From Paramacrobiotus metropolitanus (Eukaryota; Tardigrada; Eutardigrada; Parachela; Macrobiotidae), in NCBI RefSeq assembly GCF_019649055.1, contig NW_026570312.1, forward strand, positions 186,001-250,000: 64,000 bases of DNA, read 5' to 3'. A model generated the notes under the pieces. That model saw nothing but the letters and a program-made list of their open reading frames with translations, ran no database searches and had not been told where the DNA came from. The stretch's first letter is position 1; each line of letters starts with the position of its first letter. The translations under genes were made by a program, and so were the position numbers. Positions 41,119-52,933 of the stretch are shown here, piece after piece.

Positions 41119-41413
41119 AGTTTTTGAAGCGGCGGATATGCACTGCCTTGATATGCGTGCACAGGAAACGTGTTTTATGTTGGGAGCCTACTGCTTCCCC
41201 GATGTGCTGGTCTCCGGCACTCCCGAGACCAATGGAGAGGAGCATTCCTCCGACCTCATGAACATGGTAGTGAGCTGCCTGCTGAAATGTCCCAGCAGTC
41301 GCACTAAGCGGCTGACTCTGTCGAATATAGTTTTATTCGAATCCGATGATTTAGTCCCGCTCATTCAGCACATCCTCCACACCAGCCGAATCCCGCTGCT
41401 GGTGTTCAACAGG
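41119..41413 (+). pseudogene. TF3 fragment: middle of exon B, inverted
   Basis: The plus-strand frame (VVSCLLKCPSSRTKRLTL, DDLVPLIQHILHTSRIPLLV) aligns with the middle of exon B (VVNCLLKCLSPRTEKARI, ALIQHLLNGSRIPVLE). That segment lies just upstream of the part found on the minus strand at 40586-40866. Together they are one exon B split by an inversion. Confidence 0.6.
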
Positions 41414-42650
41414 TGAGATTATCAGCTTCTTCTCTGTCGTTAAGTCCGGTTGGTAAACAAGAAATAAACACTTTAATCGGCAATAGCCACTAAGATAATG
41501 ATTGCGAGCGCCGGTACACTGCTTGATACATACTTGAAATTTAAACATTAAAAAAATAACCAAAGTCTGTATCTTCTCTTGGGCTAAAAGCCTCAAAGAT
41601 AACGTGCTCAAAACAGCGGAGGAAGACAAATTATATCGAGTTATACGAAGTACAGCCGCTAGAAAAACGGATTCCGTACATCATCCGTCTTCGAAACAAC
41701 TGGCCGAATAAAGCAATCGCACTAACGAAACTGTTGCTTCACACATAAGCGGCACAACCGTTACAATACATATCGGGAAGATTACAGTACTAGTACTTTT
41801 TTTATTGATGTTCGGCATCAGTCATAATTCATATCTTTACAGTCGTAATTCATATCTCTGCGGCCAACATTGCACAATTAAGAATTAAAAAAATAACCGA
41901 AATCAGTATTATCAGCCAGTTTATCCTTGCCCGGTAAAGTTCCTAAAACAGCCGCCGCGTTTCCTTTAATAACTGCGAGGCTAATACGCTGTTTTAAAAA
42001 AGGTCGTGGATCTGCATTCCCCGGACCTCTCCTTTGTTTTCCGTTCAAGGAAGCTGACCAATACTCTGGCTGTTTTGCCGAGCATTCCCAGGTTTCCGTT
42101 ACAGTACTTATTTAATGTACAGATATTTACAGTATATAGACAGATTATAACAACCTTGCGCAAGATTACAGTATGTTTGCACGATTTTGTAGTGAAGATT
42201 AATGCCGGTTGTATCTATGTACGTATTCTGTAAATTAATTTTACTGCCCTTTAATGTCAGACAATACTGAAAAAAGGAAAAGAACAGAAAAGACCTACAG
42301 AAAAGAACGTACAACAGGACTTTTTGCATCTGAGAAAAACGACAACCAAAACAGCTACTGCGAACGAAAGTTCGATCGTTATATCAAAACAAAACCGTAG
42401 CTACATATTCGCCCCTTGCTTCACAAGAAAAATACTTTCACAGTGAGCACTTGCAGTAAGAAATATTAACAGCACACCTATCAGTCCAGTAATGTAAAAA
42501 TGCCGTCGCAAAGAAGGTAAAACAGGAGCAATCGTATGTTGATCGCACAAGTTGGAGAACTTACCGGCTGGAAATAAATCAAGAATACGAGTAACTACTG
42601 TTTATGCTCGGCCGGTGTTTCACGAATTAACAAGGAGGCTAAAAATTAAC
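41414..42650. other. intergenic, start of duplicated unit 2
   Basis: 41411-41460 resembles 12697-12743 (GAGATTATCAGCT..TTCTCTGTCGTT). From about 41715 it matches the stretch from 27125. No gene is visible. Confidence 0.5.
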
Positions 42651-42851
42651 CTAAGACTGCGACAGGCGCGCTACCAGTTCAACAAAGCCGGACTGGGCAG
42701 TAACCAAAGGCTCCTTGACTTCCTGCAGAGCGGCCACCGTCAGCGTGGTCAGCCGGTTGACATCCACTTCGCCGAGAGTGGACAGCGTCCACTCCTGCTG
42801 GCGGTAGTGTGTGGACGCGCGCGGATCCGGGCTCTGGTACCAGTTGAGCGC
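42651..42851 (-). CDS. TF4 exon C
   Basis: ALNWYQSPDPRASTHYR, then VDVNRLTTLTVAALQEV, to the stop at 42651. The same exon is found in TF2 and, diverged, in TF1 and TF6. Confidence 0.75.
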   Translation of the reverse strand, partial: ALNWYQSPDPRASTHYRQQEWTLSTLGEVDVNRLTTLTVAALQEVKEPLVTAQSGFVELVARLSQS

Positions 42852-45338
42852 CTGCGACAGTATCCACGTTAATACAACCGCCGGCGCTGAGAGTCTAACC
42901 TGCACTGCTGAATTCTTAGGTTTCTTAGGTTTCTTAAATTCTTAGTTTCTTAGTTTCTTAGATTAAGAACTCTTAGATTTCTAAGACATCAGAAGTTCCT
43001 CGAAAAACAATAAAATCGAGAAACCGAAAAATTTTAAATACAGTAACCTAAGAACACATTCAAGAACCTGAGGAGCCTAAGAAAACAAATAAACTGGAAC
43101 ACCCAAGAACCCTAAGAAAACCTCACAAACTACGGAAACCTGAAAAAACATAAGAAATTCTACCTGGATCTCAAAAAAATTCACCATAAAGAGTCAGACC
43201 AAGAATTTTATTGGTTGGGCCAAGAGAAGCCTCTCAGTGCATTCTTAATCCTATACCTCATCGACCATGAGACAAAACTGCACAAATACAAAAACGAAAC
43301 TGTTAACAACAATGTAGGACTAAATGGTCGCATAGCCCCATACCCAGCATTCTGTACGCAAGCGGTGCAGCGCACTTGTACGAAACGGATATTTTGAACT
43401 CAGGCGTACAGTGCACTGCGCTGCATTCGTATTGAATGTGGAGATGTTGGGTATGCGACCATTTTGTCCTAAGCTGTACCTAACCTACCCTCACAATCTG
43501 TTGCAACGTCTCCTGACGCTGCTGCGCAATGCAGTCAGCGATCCATCCCGCGATCCCTTGCCCATCCAGCGGCCTCTCCAGCACCAGATTGCTCTCGAAA
43601 ACCTCCCACAACTGCAACTGCACACCTTCGAAGGACGCGTCCTTGAACGCATACTCCTTAACCGCAGCTGAAAAGCTGTGATCTTGCAGCGTAAAGTCCT
43701 TCCACACCACGCTCTCGCCTAATCCCGAATAGGCCACCGCCAAGCGCGCCATGCGCTCGACCAGCTTGCCGACGAACGCCCGGTCATCGCCGAAACGGCA
43801 CTGGTCCAGCTCCAGCACCGGGATGCGGTTGCCCCTGCGGATCTGCTTTATTAGTTTGATGAGGTCCTCGCAATCGTCCAAATCCAGACCATCGATTCGC
43901 GCTTTCTCGGTGCGAGGTCTGAGGCATTTCAGCAGACAGTTCACCACCCAGTACATATGTTGCGGGAAACAATCGGCTCCGTATACCGTTGAGTTTCCGG
44001 AGACCCGCAGATCGGTGGCGTAGAACCCGTTAGTTAGAATGTTGTTCCACAGCTGACACACACGGCGACAGCGGACGCGCCCGATGGTGTCCAGCGTCTG
44101 GAAGATCTCCAGCCACATTTCAATGGGAAACGCTACTTCCCGTCCACTAACGGCTGCGTCGTCGTGTAAAGAAATCCAGCCTGCGTCATTTAGGGCACCA
44201 CTCCCTAGGTGGCGGCGTATCCATTGCAGTGTAGCTGGGGAGCAGCTATCCGGCGTCTCCTTCATCGCTCCTTTATAAACTTTTTCCTACAAAAATTACC
44301 TTCAATTTAAAACCGTTTATTATCTTCTTTCCTCGTGTTTTTGCTATTTCTTCACTAACAACGTATAATTTAGGACATTCTTCCCCTTTCCGCCACGCTA
44401 TTAGACCGACTGATAAGAATTTCAGTGGCAAAATCGAGACACATTTTTTGTACACGAGGAAACCGCTTTCTAGTTGACAGGTTTGCGATTCAAAACTTTA
44501 GAAAATAAATAGATAAATAGTGCGCGACAGGAACACATCCAGTTCAGAACAGACCACTAGCACTGGATTCGTACAGCGAAGCGCTTGTTTGCGCTATATA
44601 AAAATTAAAAACTAAAACGTAAAACAAGCAATTCACATTTTTCTGCCCTACAATTAAATAAGGAGACTCAACGAGTAAATAAGGAGACTCAACGACGACA
44701 TTATAAAAAAACCTACATACCAGTTGCTTGGTGGTCAGCGGAGCAGCACCCGTGTACTGCAAATAGACCAGGGTCTGGTTGAAGACAGAGATGCACAGCA
44801 CCCGGTTGCGTCGGCCGCTCACTCGGCACTGGAAGATCTGGCGGACCGCCTGGGACCCTTCCGCCCAATAAACCGCTGGCAACGGACAGGAACGGACGAC
44901 AAAATCCTCCGGCTCCACACGCAAATCCGTCAAGCGTTCATCCGTGGGCTGTTCGCGTATCTGAAACACTGGGACGAGTTCCCTGATGATGCGGCCGTCG
45001 GGCAATCGCACCTCCACCAACGGCGCCCAAATTGGGTCGTACTCTCCCAGGGACGCGATCGTCCCGGGATACCATGTCCAGGGTGCGTCGGGATGCTGGC
45101 GCAACAGCACCAGCACGGTGTCACCCGGGCGGTGGGCCCCGTAGCTGAAATCACCATCACAGCAGAAAACACGGCCGTATTCGACGAACTGTGCCCGCTG
45201 CGCGCTACACCCGAAATCGATGATCAGGCCGCCGTCCGCCACGTTGATAACGTCGCCGTGCTGTAGTCGGCCGTCGACAAGGACGTCCACCGCGTTCCAC
45301 GCGCCGATGCGGTGCTCGTTGTCCCCGTAAATAAACAT
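42651..45338 (-). CDS. TF4: Tudor-like/F-box protein, three exons, intact
   Basis: The exons are A 44721-45338 (206 codons), B 43489-44286 (266 codons) and C 42651-42851 (66 codons plus stop), all phase 0. Borders: CTG|GTATGT, TTTGTAG|GAA, AGG|GTAGGT and TCGCAG|GCG. The predicted protein is 538 aa. Exon A has two Tudor/Agenet-like modules, which in known proteins bind methylated Lys/Arg or other ligands. Exon B has an F-box at about residues 256-290 (VAFPIEMWLEIFQTLDT..VRCRRVCQLW) and Leu-rich repeats that could bind a substrate. Exon C is a short conserved tail. An SCF-type ubiquitin-ligase adaptor is the natural inference; the substrate is unknown. This is the best reference copy of the family. 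Start: the Met at 45338 is conserved with TF2. Confidence 0.8.
43489..44286 (-). CDS. TF4 exon B (F-box and Leu-rich tail)
   Basis: Begins EKVYKGA after the acceptor. The F-box is followed by two or three LRR-like units (IDGLDLDDCEDLIKLI, IPVLELDQCRF) and the segment YSGLGESVVWKDFTLQD. It ends at the donor after QQIVR. Confidence 0.8.
44721..45338 (-). CDS. TF4 exon A (Tudor/Agenet-like)
   Basis: MFIYGDNEHRIGAWNAVDV, then GDVINVADGGLIIDFG and GDTVLVLLR....WTWYPGTIAS. It ends ...TTKQL at the donor. Confidence 0.78.
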
Positions 45339-45551
45339 CGCGATGATAAGGATCGAGAGCGGGGTTCTTCAACGAAATGCAATGCCTCTATCGACACAAT
45401 TAAATCCAGTGTCGCTTGGGAAAGAGATTCTGTTCTGCTCGAAAAATTATTCACGAAAGATTGATTTAACTATGTGTTAGGAAATTATGGATCTCAGAGG
45501 AGAAAATTTACACGTGCGAATGGCTGAGTGAGGGACTTCACCAGTCAGATG
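45339..45551. other. TF4 5' flank
   Basis: Colinear with 30192-30421. It must contain the TF4 promoter. No clear TATA box is visible. Confidence 0.45.
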
Positions 45552-45560
45552 ACCTGATCC

Positions 45561-46674
45561 TAAGGAACGACCGTCCACGGAAACTGGAATTCCAGGGATG
45601 GAATCCAATTTCCAAATCCGCGCTCCATGCGAGCGGCTCGGATTTGGAAAACGGAAAATAGGAAATCCGTGGAATTCCAAGTTTCGCTTGGAATTCCAGA
45701 TTCTTTGTATTTGGAATTCCAAACGCACAGAAATGTCGGGCAAAAAACTAAAAACTGAATTTGTTTGGTGTTTTTCAATCGGTAACTACAATATTTTCTG
45801 TTTAAAAAATGACCGTCCCTATTCAGGTGCTGCCCGGTAAACAAAACAACCCGCCAGAGATATCGAAAAAAGTCATATTGTAAGATTGGTACTCATGCAT
45901 AACTCGTACAGTATCAGCAATAAGTTACCAGTGTCCGTTTAACCGCACTACCCCAATGCTGTTCGGGTACAGTACTTGGTAGTATAAGCAAGGTGGTATA
46001 AGTACCGTTTTGTCATTAATTTTCTAAACTAATCAAAAAACAAACATACATATCGAAAGTTAATGACTTCAAACATGGTTTTGTCGTAACCGCCAAAACT
46101 ACCCTTTTTCTTTTTTTGTGGAATAGGTCAAGAAGTCTTCTTTGATCTATATGAAAGACGACAATACCTGTGCTTTTTAAAAAAAAGATAATTTCGTTGT
46201 ATTGTTCTCTTGAACAAGATAAAAGCTTGCTGCGAGATATCCAACGACCGCGTTCAGTAGGTAACTATCTGCAGCTGCCGAATCTGAACTTTACAGTACT
46301 TACTGTATCTGTATGATACGTACTGTAGAGTGTAGACCGGCGGTATCTGTACTATACTCTAATAGTTTAATATTACTGTCTTTATTTACGAAATATAGAT
46401 AATTCTGTGTCCCTTTGCTCTGTTTGGAGGATTGAATGGATTTTCAAGAGATGAGTGCTCAGTAATTAAGCAGCTGACGACAATTGAAATGGTGTTTTAT
46501 TCATAGTTATGTAAATAAATAGCTATTTAATGCTATTCCAACGAAAACACTGAAATCCTTGGATTTACGGAAATCCATTTGGATTTCCATAAATCCACGG
46601 ATTCCATGGAATTCCATGGCAATTTCCTTTCCAAATCCTTTCCACGGGCGCGAGCCCGTGGATTTGTCCTCCTT
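45561..46674. mobile_element. foldback DNA transposon with GGAATTCC/GGATTTCC arrays
   Basis: The ends are inverted (TAAGGAACGACCGTCCACGG against the reverse complement of CCCGTGGATTTGTCCTCCTT, with mismatches). A 9-bp direct repeat ACCTGATCC flanks it (45552-45560 and 46675-46683). Inside both ends are arrays of GGAATTCC, GGATTTCC and CCAAATCC words (45585-45725 and 46550-46660). The interior has no transposase. The TF2 unit has an uninterrupted single site here (ACATGAGCC at 30893), which supports insertion. Confidence 0.78.
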
Positions 46675-46683
46675 ACCTGATCC

Positions 46684-47520
46684 AGATATCGAATTTAGGC
46701 TAACCAGTTAACGTAACCGTGGCTCCGGGAAGGGATAAAGCTGTAACCGCGGGAGGTTGCTGTCCAGTTATTTTGGCATCCAATATGTATTTACGGAAAC
46801 GTTTGGAAATTGGAAGCAACAGAAGCGGAAAGCTAAGTACTAACACCACATCAAAATCAACAGCAATTACAAATTCAACAAGTAAAACATAATAATATTA
46901 AAAGCCGTAATTATTCTTCAGGCTATCGGACTGAAGTCGCGACAAAGTGCCTAAAACCATTCTCCGCGCAGTAGCAGCAGCGTATTTTTGGACGGAAAAT
47001 GTTTCGTCAACTTCTTTTTTGTTAATCTCAGTTCTCATTCTTTTTCTACTTGAATCCATAACGTAGAAAAAAACTGGTGACCGACCGAAAACTGAAACGA
47101 GATAAAGCTCTGATTTCTGCAGTACTGCTGGTGTGACCCGAATATTGCTACAAGTTTTGGAGCAACAGATACTTTGTATCAGTAAATCTAATATCTTTAT
47201 AGCAGCCACATCTTTCACTGCCAAGCAGAGCTAGCGCTGCTTCATCCTGCACATGTTAAGCCATGGGCGCGGTACAGATACAATGCGGAAAGTGAATATG
47301 TTATACAGTATCCGCAAAAGTAGAGCTCTATGGTAGTGCGTACAGTTAGTACAATTTGGACGGCTTTTTTCGTACAGCAATCTAACTGACAAAGATTCCT
47401 TAACAACCAAAAATTCCCGCGGAAAGCGTTGACCAGCAATCCAGCACTGGCTGTATTCGCCGGCTCCAGATGTGCAACAGCTCGACAGACACCTGTGATT
47501 TTGTTTCGAATCACGCTATC
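46684..47520. other. rest of duplicated unit 2
   Basis: Colinear with 30893-31015, 37249-37380, 38360-38400 and 38590-38770. It contains short frames only; none is kept between the two copies. Confidence 0.5.
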
Positions 47521-48276
47521 GTTTTATTTAATTTAAGTATCAACTTCCGCGGTGACATTCACGTGTGATCTACCCGTGATAATGTGTGTAATGAAAAGAT
47601 GGGACTAGGAAGTGAGAGGGTGATTTTGCATTGCCCGAAAACAGTAATGTTTTAGTGCCAAAATTAACTCTGGTTGATTGATTAATCCAGCAGCATGATT
47701 TATGCGCGCGTTACGAGCTCGATCTACTTACCGCATACAGGGAACACTGTACGCGAGAAATCTAACAACGCGGGCCACAGCAGTCTGGTCTTGGGTAAAG
47801 ATGCGCATTGTATACGCCGATCACAGCAAAGCACCGTAACCGTAAGTACGCATATATCACCAGTTCTGTATTCCCCTTTCGTCCACACGAATCCCGCTAT
47901 CCCATCACCTGACAATTCACATTCCGATCAAATCCCCTCTCCATCACATCAGGGCGGGATCACACCCTATATCTCAGTCACTCAGTGCACCAGCTGATCA
48001 CCACTGCTCCTTACAGCTCACCGTTAAGGATCGATATTGATTATCCGAACCATGGAAAAGGCAGCTGCAGAAGCCTCTTACACGGGACGATATAATTATT
48101 ATGGTCATGCCGTGCATTCACATACCGTATATTGATTTACAGTACTGTATATGCGAGAGCAAGCCTAAGAGCTTGCCGCATTCAGTGAAGACTTGAATAA
48201 TGCTCGATTTCTGGCTTCCTTAAGGCTACTGCTCCCAGTTTATTGTATTGTATCTGGTGCTGTTCGATGATAGTCC
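47521..48276. other. intergenic without a supported gene
   Basis: No domain-bearing frame. A 100-codon plus-strand frame at 47695 has no recognisable feature. Confidence 0.35.
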
Positions 48277-48507
48277 GGTGCCGTGGACGTCCAGGATGAC
48301 GATGGTGCATTTTGTCGTGGACTTATTGTGGATTTAGACTCCCAATGCAACTTCCTTATTGACTTGGATTTTCTCGAACAACACGCAGACTGCTTACCGT
48401 TTGACAGACGCTTCGAGAACATCGCTTCTTGTTTCATAGCCACCGGAGATGCAGTACAAAGCCTTCCGAGGACAGCGCATGGTACAGTCACTACGAGATC
48501 CTTTTAA
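48277..48507 (+). pseudogene. TF5 orphan exon A fragment on the plus strand
   Basis: GAVDVQDDDGAFCRGLIVDL, then FDRRFENI and GDAVQ, aligns with TF1 exon A (GAVDVQDDDGSFRHGLIVDV, FDRCFGSI, GDAVQ). After GDAVQ the frame shifts and is lost. There is no exon B or C nearby on this strand. It is opposite in orientation to the rest of the family. Confidence 0.65.
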
Positions 48508-48510
48508 CAA

Positions 48511-49541
48511 ACTTAGCGATCCTCTCTACGCTGCTCTTGTCGTGCTTATCTCAGGGTATTCCGTCATGCGCTACTACGACGTAAATCTTTTTGACTGTTT
48601 ATTGTGGCATTTCGTTCGCTCCCATTTTCTATGTATATGTATTGGCGCATTGGGGCCCCTCAAATCGCAGAAAATGGTCCCCGCATTTGCCATAATGCAT
48701 CATGGGAAACATTAAGCACCGTAACTTCGCATCGTTTTCCATGTTAAGAATGCACAATAATTCCATTAGAATGGAAAAATGCATGTAATGCGACTTTTAC
48801 CACTAGAACTGTCTGCCGCACTTTAAGAGCAGGTTATTTGTTGCAGGTACACTCAATTTACAAGATCGCTTATATGCTGTTCTTTGGACAGTTTTTGATG
48901 CACACTGATCTCGCCATTTCTTAATTGGTCCTTATCTTGTGGCACCGAGTTCGACTACCACATTCCTTTTCTAAGCGACGGGAAAATACTGGTGCCAGCT
49001 TCCAGTTTGACACAATTGCCAATGCCATAGTCAGCGTAACTGCATCATTCCCGATCCTCTTCATAAGCCAAATCGTATCACTTAACTTGGCCTGACTCTG
49101 CGTGGTGCAACGTTTTCTATAGTAATATAACTAACGATGTCGCCAAAGTGCCGATACGGTAAAGTTGAAATCCGGAAATGACCCAATCAACTATATGACT
49201 ATGACCTTCCTCAAACTAACTTTGCATTATGCATCTAGAATTACAATAAATTGTGTGATTTTTTACTGGCTTTGAATTTCCGCTGAAGCTTGATAATGAT
49301 ACTTGCGGACAACTTGAACTTTTTCGAATTTGCCCGAGGTCTATTAGTTTATTTAAATATCTCAGTGTATTTTTAGCGGAATACGTTTAATCCTGCAATA
49401 GCCAATTCAGATAACACAAAATGTGCGCTGGTAGAAAGTAGTTAAAATGATTAACACTTTATAAACTGCAAGGGTAATAATTTTGTGAGTTAGGAACCTG
49501 TCTGTTATTTTGCAAATCTGATAGTTGATTCTGATTTTAGC
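48511..49541. other. intergenic or intron upstream of the coiled-coil exon
   Basis: No supported gene. It may include the intron and earlier exons of the gene at 49542. Confidence 0.35.
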
Positions 49542-50093
49542 CATTGCACAGGAGCACGTGCCGGTCTCCCTGCTTCAAGAGGCCATTGACAACATGGCAC
49601 AACTGAAGGCTCAGCTGAATCTGCTGCAAAAGCAGTTCCAGCAGCTGCAGGCTCAGCAGAATCAGCTGTTGCAGAAACAGAACCAGCAACTGCAGGCCCA
49701 GAATCAGCAGCTGCCATCCCTTAAGGAAAAGACAAGATGCTTTTGCAATTTAACAAGTGCCTGCGGGAAGACATCGGTCAGCTCCGGATAAGGAACGCCA
49801 GATTGAAGGCGACCGTCGACGCCCAAGGGACCACCATCACTGCCCTACAGTCCACGATTGCCAACCACCAGGCCAGAATCGTCAGCCTGGAGGCTGCTGT
49901 TGGCGCTCTGGGGACCACCATCAGTGCCCAACGGTCCACCATCGCCAACCACCAAGCCCGGATCGTCGACCTGGAGGCAAACATAAGCACGCAAGGGACC
50001 GCCATCACCACCCAGCAGGCGACCATCGATAAGCTGGCGGTGGCAGTGAAGGCCATGCAGCAGGATCTGGCTATTATGCGAGCAGATCAGTGA
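49542..50093 (+). CDS. coiled-coil protein, last exon, one frame break
   Basis: The exon probably starts after the acceptor GATTTTAG at 49541 (AIAQEHVPVSLLQEAI). The first part is Gln-rich (LQKQFQQLQAQQNQLLQKQNQ). The frame shifts by one base near 49725 and continues to TGA at 50091-50093. The second part holds three 28-residue repeats (four heptads each: 49809-49892, 49893-49976 and 49977-50060) of the form STIANHQARIVxLE. A trimeric or dimeric coiled coil is expected. The upstream exon is not found. The clean frames on both sides of the break suggest a recent lesion or an assembly error. The role is unknown. Confidence 0.55.
49809..50060 (+). repeat. 84-bp coding repeat, three units
   Basis: Each unit encodes four heptads. 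Units 1 and 2 are very similar; unit 3 has diverged in its second half. This is duplication of a coiled-coil module. Confidence 0.75.
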
Positions 50094-52019
50094 TATATTT
50101 TCACAAGCAAAGTTTTTTCAACTGATAAAAGATGGTTTCTGAAAATTTCGTTGTCTTAAGGAATACTTTCGTGACCACTTAACGAGGACGAATAGAAGTA
50201 CTTCCAGTATGCAGTGGCTGATAGATGCGAAAAACCGAAATACAGATATATCAGACACTATCTTTGTCTTGGCTTGTTTGCTTCCGGTAGTATGACATAC
50301 AGTAATATGCAGGAAAATGAGCGTTAAACTCCTTTGCACGAGTACAAATGTAATGGCGTTACATTCTTTGCTGGTGTTATACATTCTTTGTGGCATGAAG
50401 CCCAGTGACGACGGCATTTTGTAGGCGGTGAGGAATCTCCCGTCTGCGACGGGTCACCATGTACCCCGGCTAGCCGCCGTCATCCTTGGCGGGCCATCGT
50501 CGGAGATTCTGCTGGGTATTTTTATGTTTGGTGTGTGGCTATGACGACGAAGTTGAAGTGCGTTTCCCCACTCTAGCGACTGCCGCAGTTAGTCATAGAG
50601 TGCGTTGTCACGGTCCGGCTTCCGCACAGCAGGCCAGTTTCTAGAAAGCGCATGCTTGTCAATAAACTAGTTTCGTTTCGTAAATCAGCACCAAGACTGT
50701 TGGTTCTGGTTTGCTGGGATGTTGTACATCGTGACCTTTCACTCGTACATTTACGCAGTACAAATTTTGCGACAGAATGTATGTCTGCGCGTAGACGGTT
50801 TTAGCCAAAGCGAAACGACAAAATTGAAAGTCTGGCGAGCGTGAGTCATTTTGATCCGCTGATCAATTTAATAGAACCATTCAAGGGGAAGAGCATGAAA
50901 ATATCGTTAAAGAAGTGGTTTTACGTGTTGCGCGTAAGTACAGTTATAAATGCTGAAATATGGAAATGTAACAGAAGTTTCAGGTGGTTTCAAACTAAAG
51001 AGAAAAAACCAAATACCGTATTATACGGTTTCTTGTAGTTTTCAAGTTGTAAGGACATGCTCTTGCCTCAATGAGAGCGAAAGAACGGCGTAGTGTAATA
51101 GCAAGCAATTTCCCGCTCAGCAAACTTCGGCACCGCTGGTACAATAGTCTTCATCCGTAATTTGCAGTAAATATAGTGCGCTCCTAGCTTCCATTACTCG
51201 TTAACAGCAGCATTTGCGTTTGGATTACTTGTTCGCTGAGCGAATGCAATGGCGATAGTATTTTGCCAGTCCTCTAATTTTTCTGTACAATACAACAAAT
51301 CAAATAATCTGTTAACATTATTAATTTCAAATGCATGCAAAAGATCGAGTCAGTTTAGTAGTTTACCCATCTTACCAGGGAACATTTTCCTCCTCCAAAT
51401 TCAAAAAATTCTCATGTTTTGTAAAATGGTAGTGTACTATTGGAGTATGCTCCAAAAAATAGTTTTAGCTGCCATCGTCAAGCGGGCGGGGCCAGACAAC
51501 AATTAAAAGTTTGCGTACTATCACATACTGTGTGATGCAGTGCACTTGCAGTACAAGACGATAAGAGATGCCGCCGTGCCGGTAGCCTTCCTATCGTTCG
51601 TTCCTGTTGACGGTGACGAAAAGACCAGTATGATAGGAATAATTACCGTAATAACCTATCCTAACGACCTTACTCAACGACAGGGTATGAACTGATATAT
51701 CAATGTGGCATAACTAAGCTTATGAATCTACGCGAAGCGAGAAACCGCATCTGCGACGATAATTTAATTACAAACTCCAAAGACTGCTAAAATGGACTGC
51801 CAGAATGGAAGAACTGGTCAACTGATGCCCTAAGTCCTGCTACTCAAGGACTTATGGGTATAGGCGCACGCGCAAGACACAACACATCCGTGCAGAAAAC
51901 CAAACGCAGCCCCAACCAATAGTGAACATTCGAAAAATTACAAGGAATAACAGCAGGTACGAGTGAAGAGATTAAAGTACTGATCGCTACGAGTAAGGCT
52001 ACATTCCGTCAACGGGAGA
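50094..52019. other. intergenic without a supported gene
   Basis: 50432-50511 has complementary ends (AATCTCCCGTCTGCGACG and CATCGTCGGAGATT). 50608-50665 begins TGTCACGG and ends near AATAAA, which recalls an LTR edge but has no partner. The remainder shows nothing. Confidence 0.35.
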
Positions 52020-52166
52020 TTAGCCATTAATACTCTGGCTCAAGGCGTCCGCCGTCAGTGTCGTCAGTTTCGTGGCATCCAGGTCGAAGATGTTGGACAC
52101 GGTCCACGTACGGTGCCGGTAGTGGGTGGACGGGCGCGGGTCCACACTCTGGTAGCAGTTCAGTGC
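52020..52166 (-). CDS. TF6 exon C
   Basis: ALNCYQSVDPRPSTHYR, then LDATKLTTLTADAL, ending SING and stop. It is shorter than in TF2 and TF4. Confidence 0.6.
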   Translation of the reverse strand, partial: ALNCYQSVDPRPSTHYRHRTWTVSNIFDLDATKLTTLTADALSQSING

Positions 52167-52933
52167 CTGCAAGCATTCGATTGTCAGTACTAGTCCATGC
52201 AGCCGGACAACTAAGAGTGTGACATATTTCCCCGTACTCGAGTTCGGAAGACGCTTTCGCTGCGGGAGATACTGCTGCTGAGACATTTTGGTTTAGGACA
52301 AACTGCTTTGAGACTCTGTCGCTGTGCGACATTTTGCTGCCCGTGCCAGACATAATTCTCCTTGAGACGATCGAATAGTGTGACATTTCAGTGCATAAGA
52401 GTTCAACGCCCTTAATTTTCAAAAATTTTCAAGCTTTCCCAAACAAATTTCTTGTTCGTTCTGCTGATGTTTTCTTGTATTATCCTAATGTTTTTTCATA
52501 TAATGTTTCTATGTTTTCCTTCCTTTACTTGGTTCTTTAAAGTTTACTGACTGCTTTAAAAAACTTCGTAAACTATTTGTCTCATGGTCGAGATGTCTCG
52601 ACGTCGAAACGAACTGCGGCGATGTGTCTCGCGGCGTGATGTTCTGCCGATGAAAGATCGCGCGGTGGGAGAAGTTACCAATAAAATGCTTTCGACTAAA
52701 CCAGAATAACATCCTTCTACTATTTGTCTTCGGCAAAATGTCGCGGAGCCGCTAATTCACGCAAGAACGTCTCGAAATTAGGAAATGTAGAAAAAAAGAC
52801 CTAAGAAACCATAAGAAAACACTAAAACCCAAAGAATAGTAAGAAGCCTGCCGGTCAGCAAACTGCTGACAGGCAAAACAGAGGCCGGACCGTCATGGAC
52901 CTGACATACTACTCAGATCACCTATTTACTAAC

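Noticed and set aside
47695-47997. 100-codon plus-strand frame
   Set aside because: Composition is not convincing and there is no domain or signal peptide.
50608-50665. possible solo LTR beginning TGTCACGG
   Set aside because: No partner, no defined end and no target duplication.
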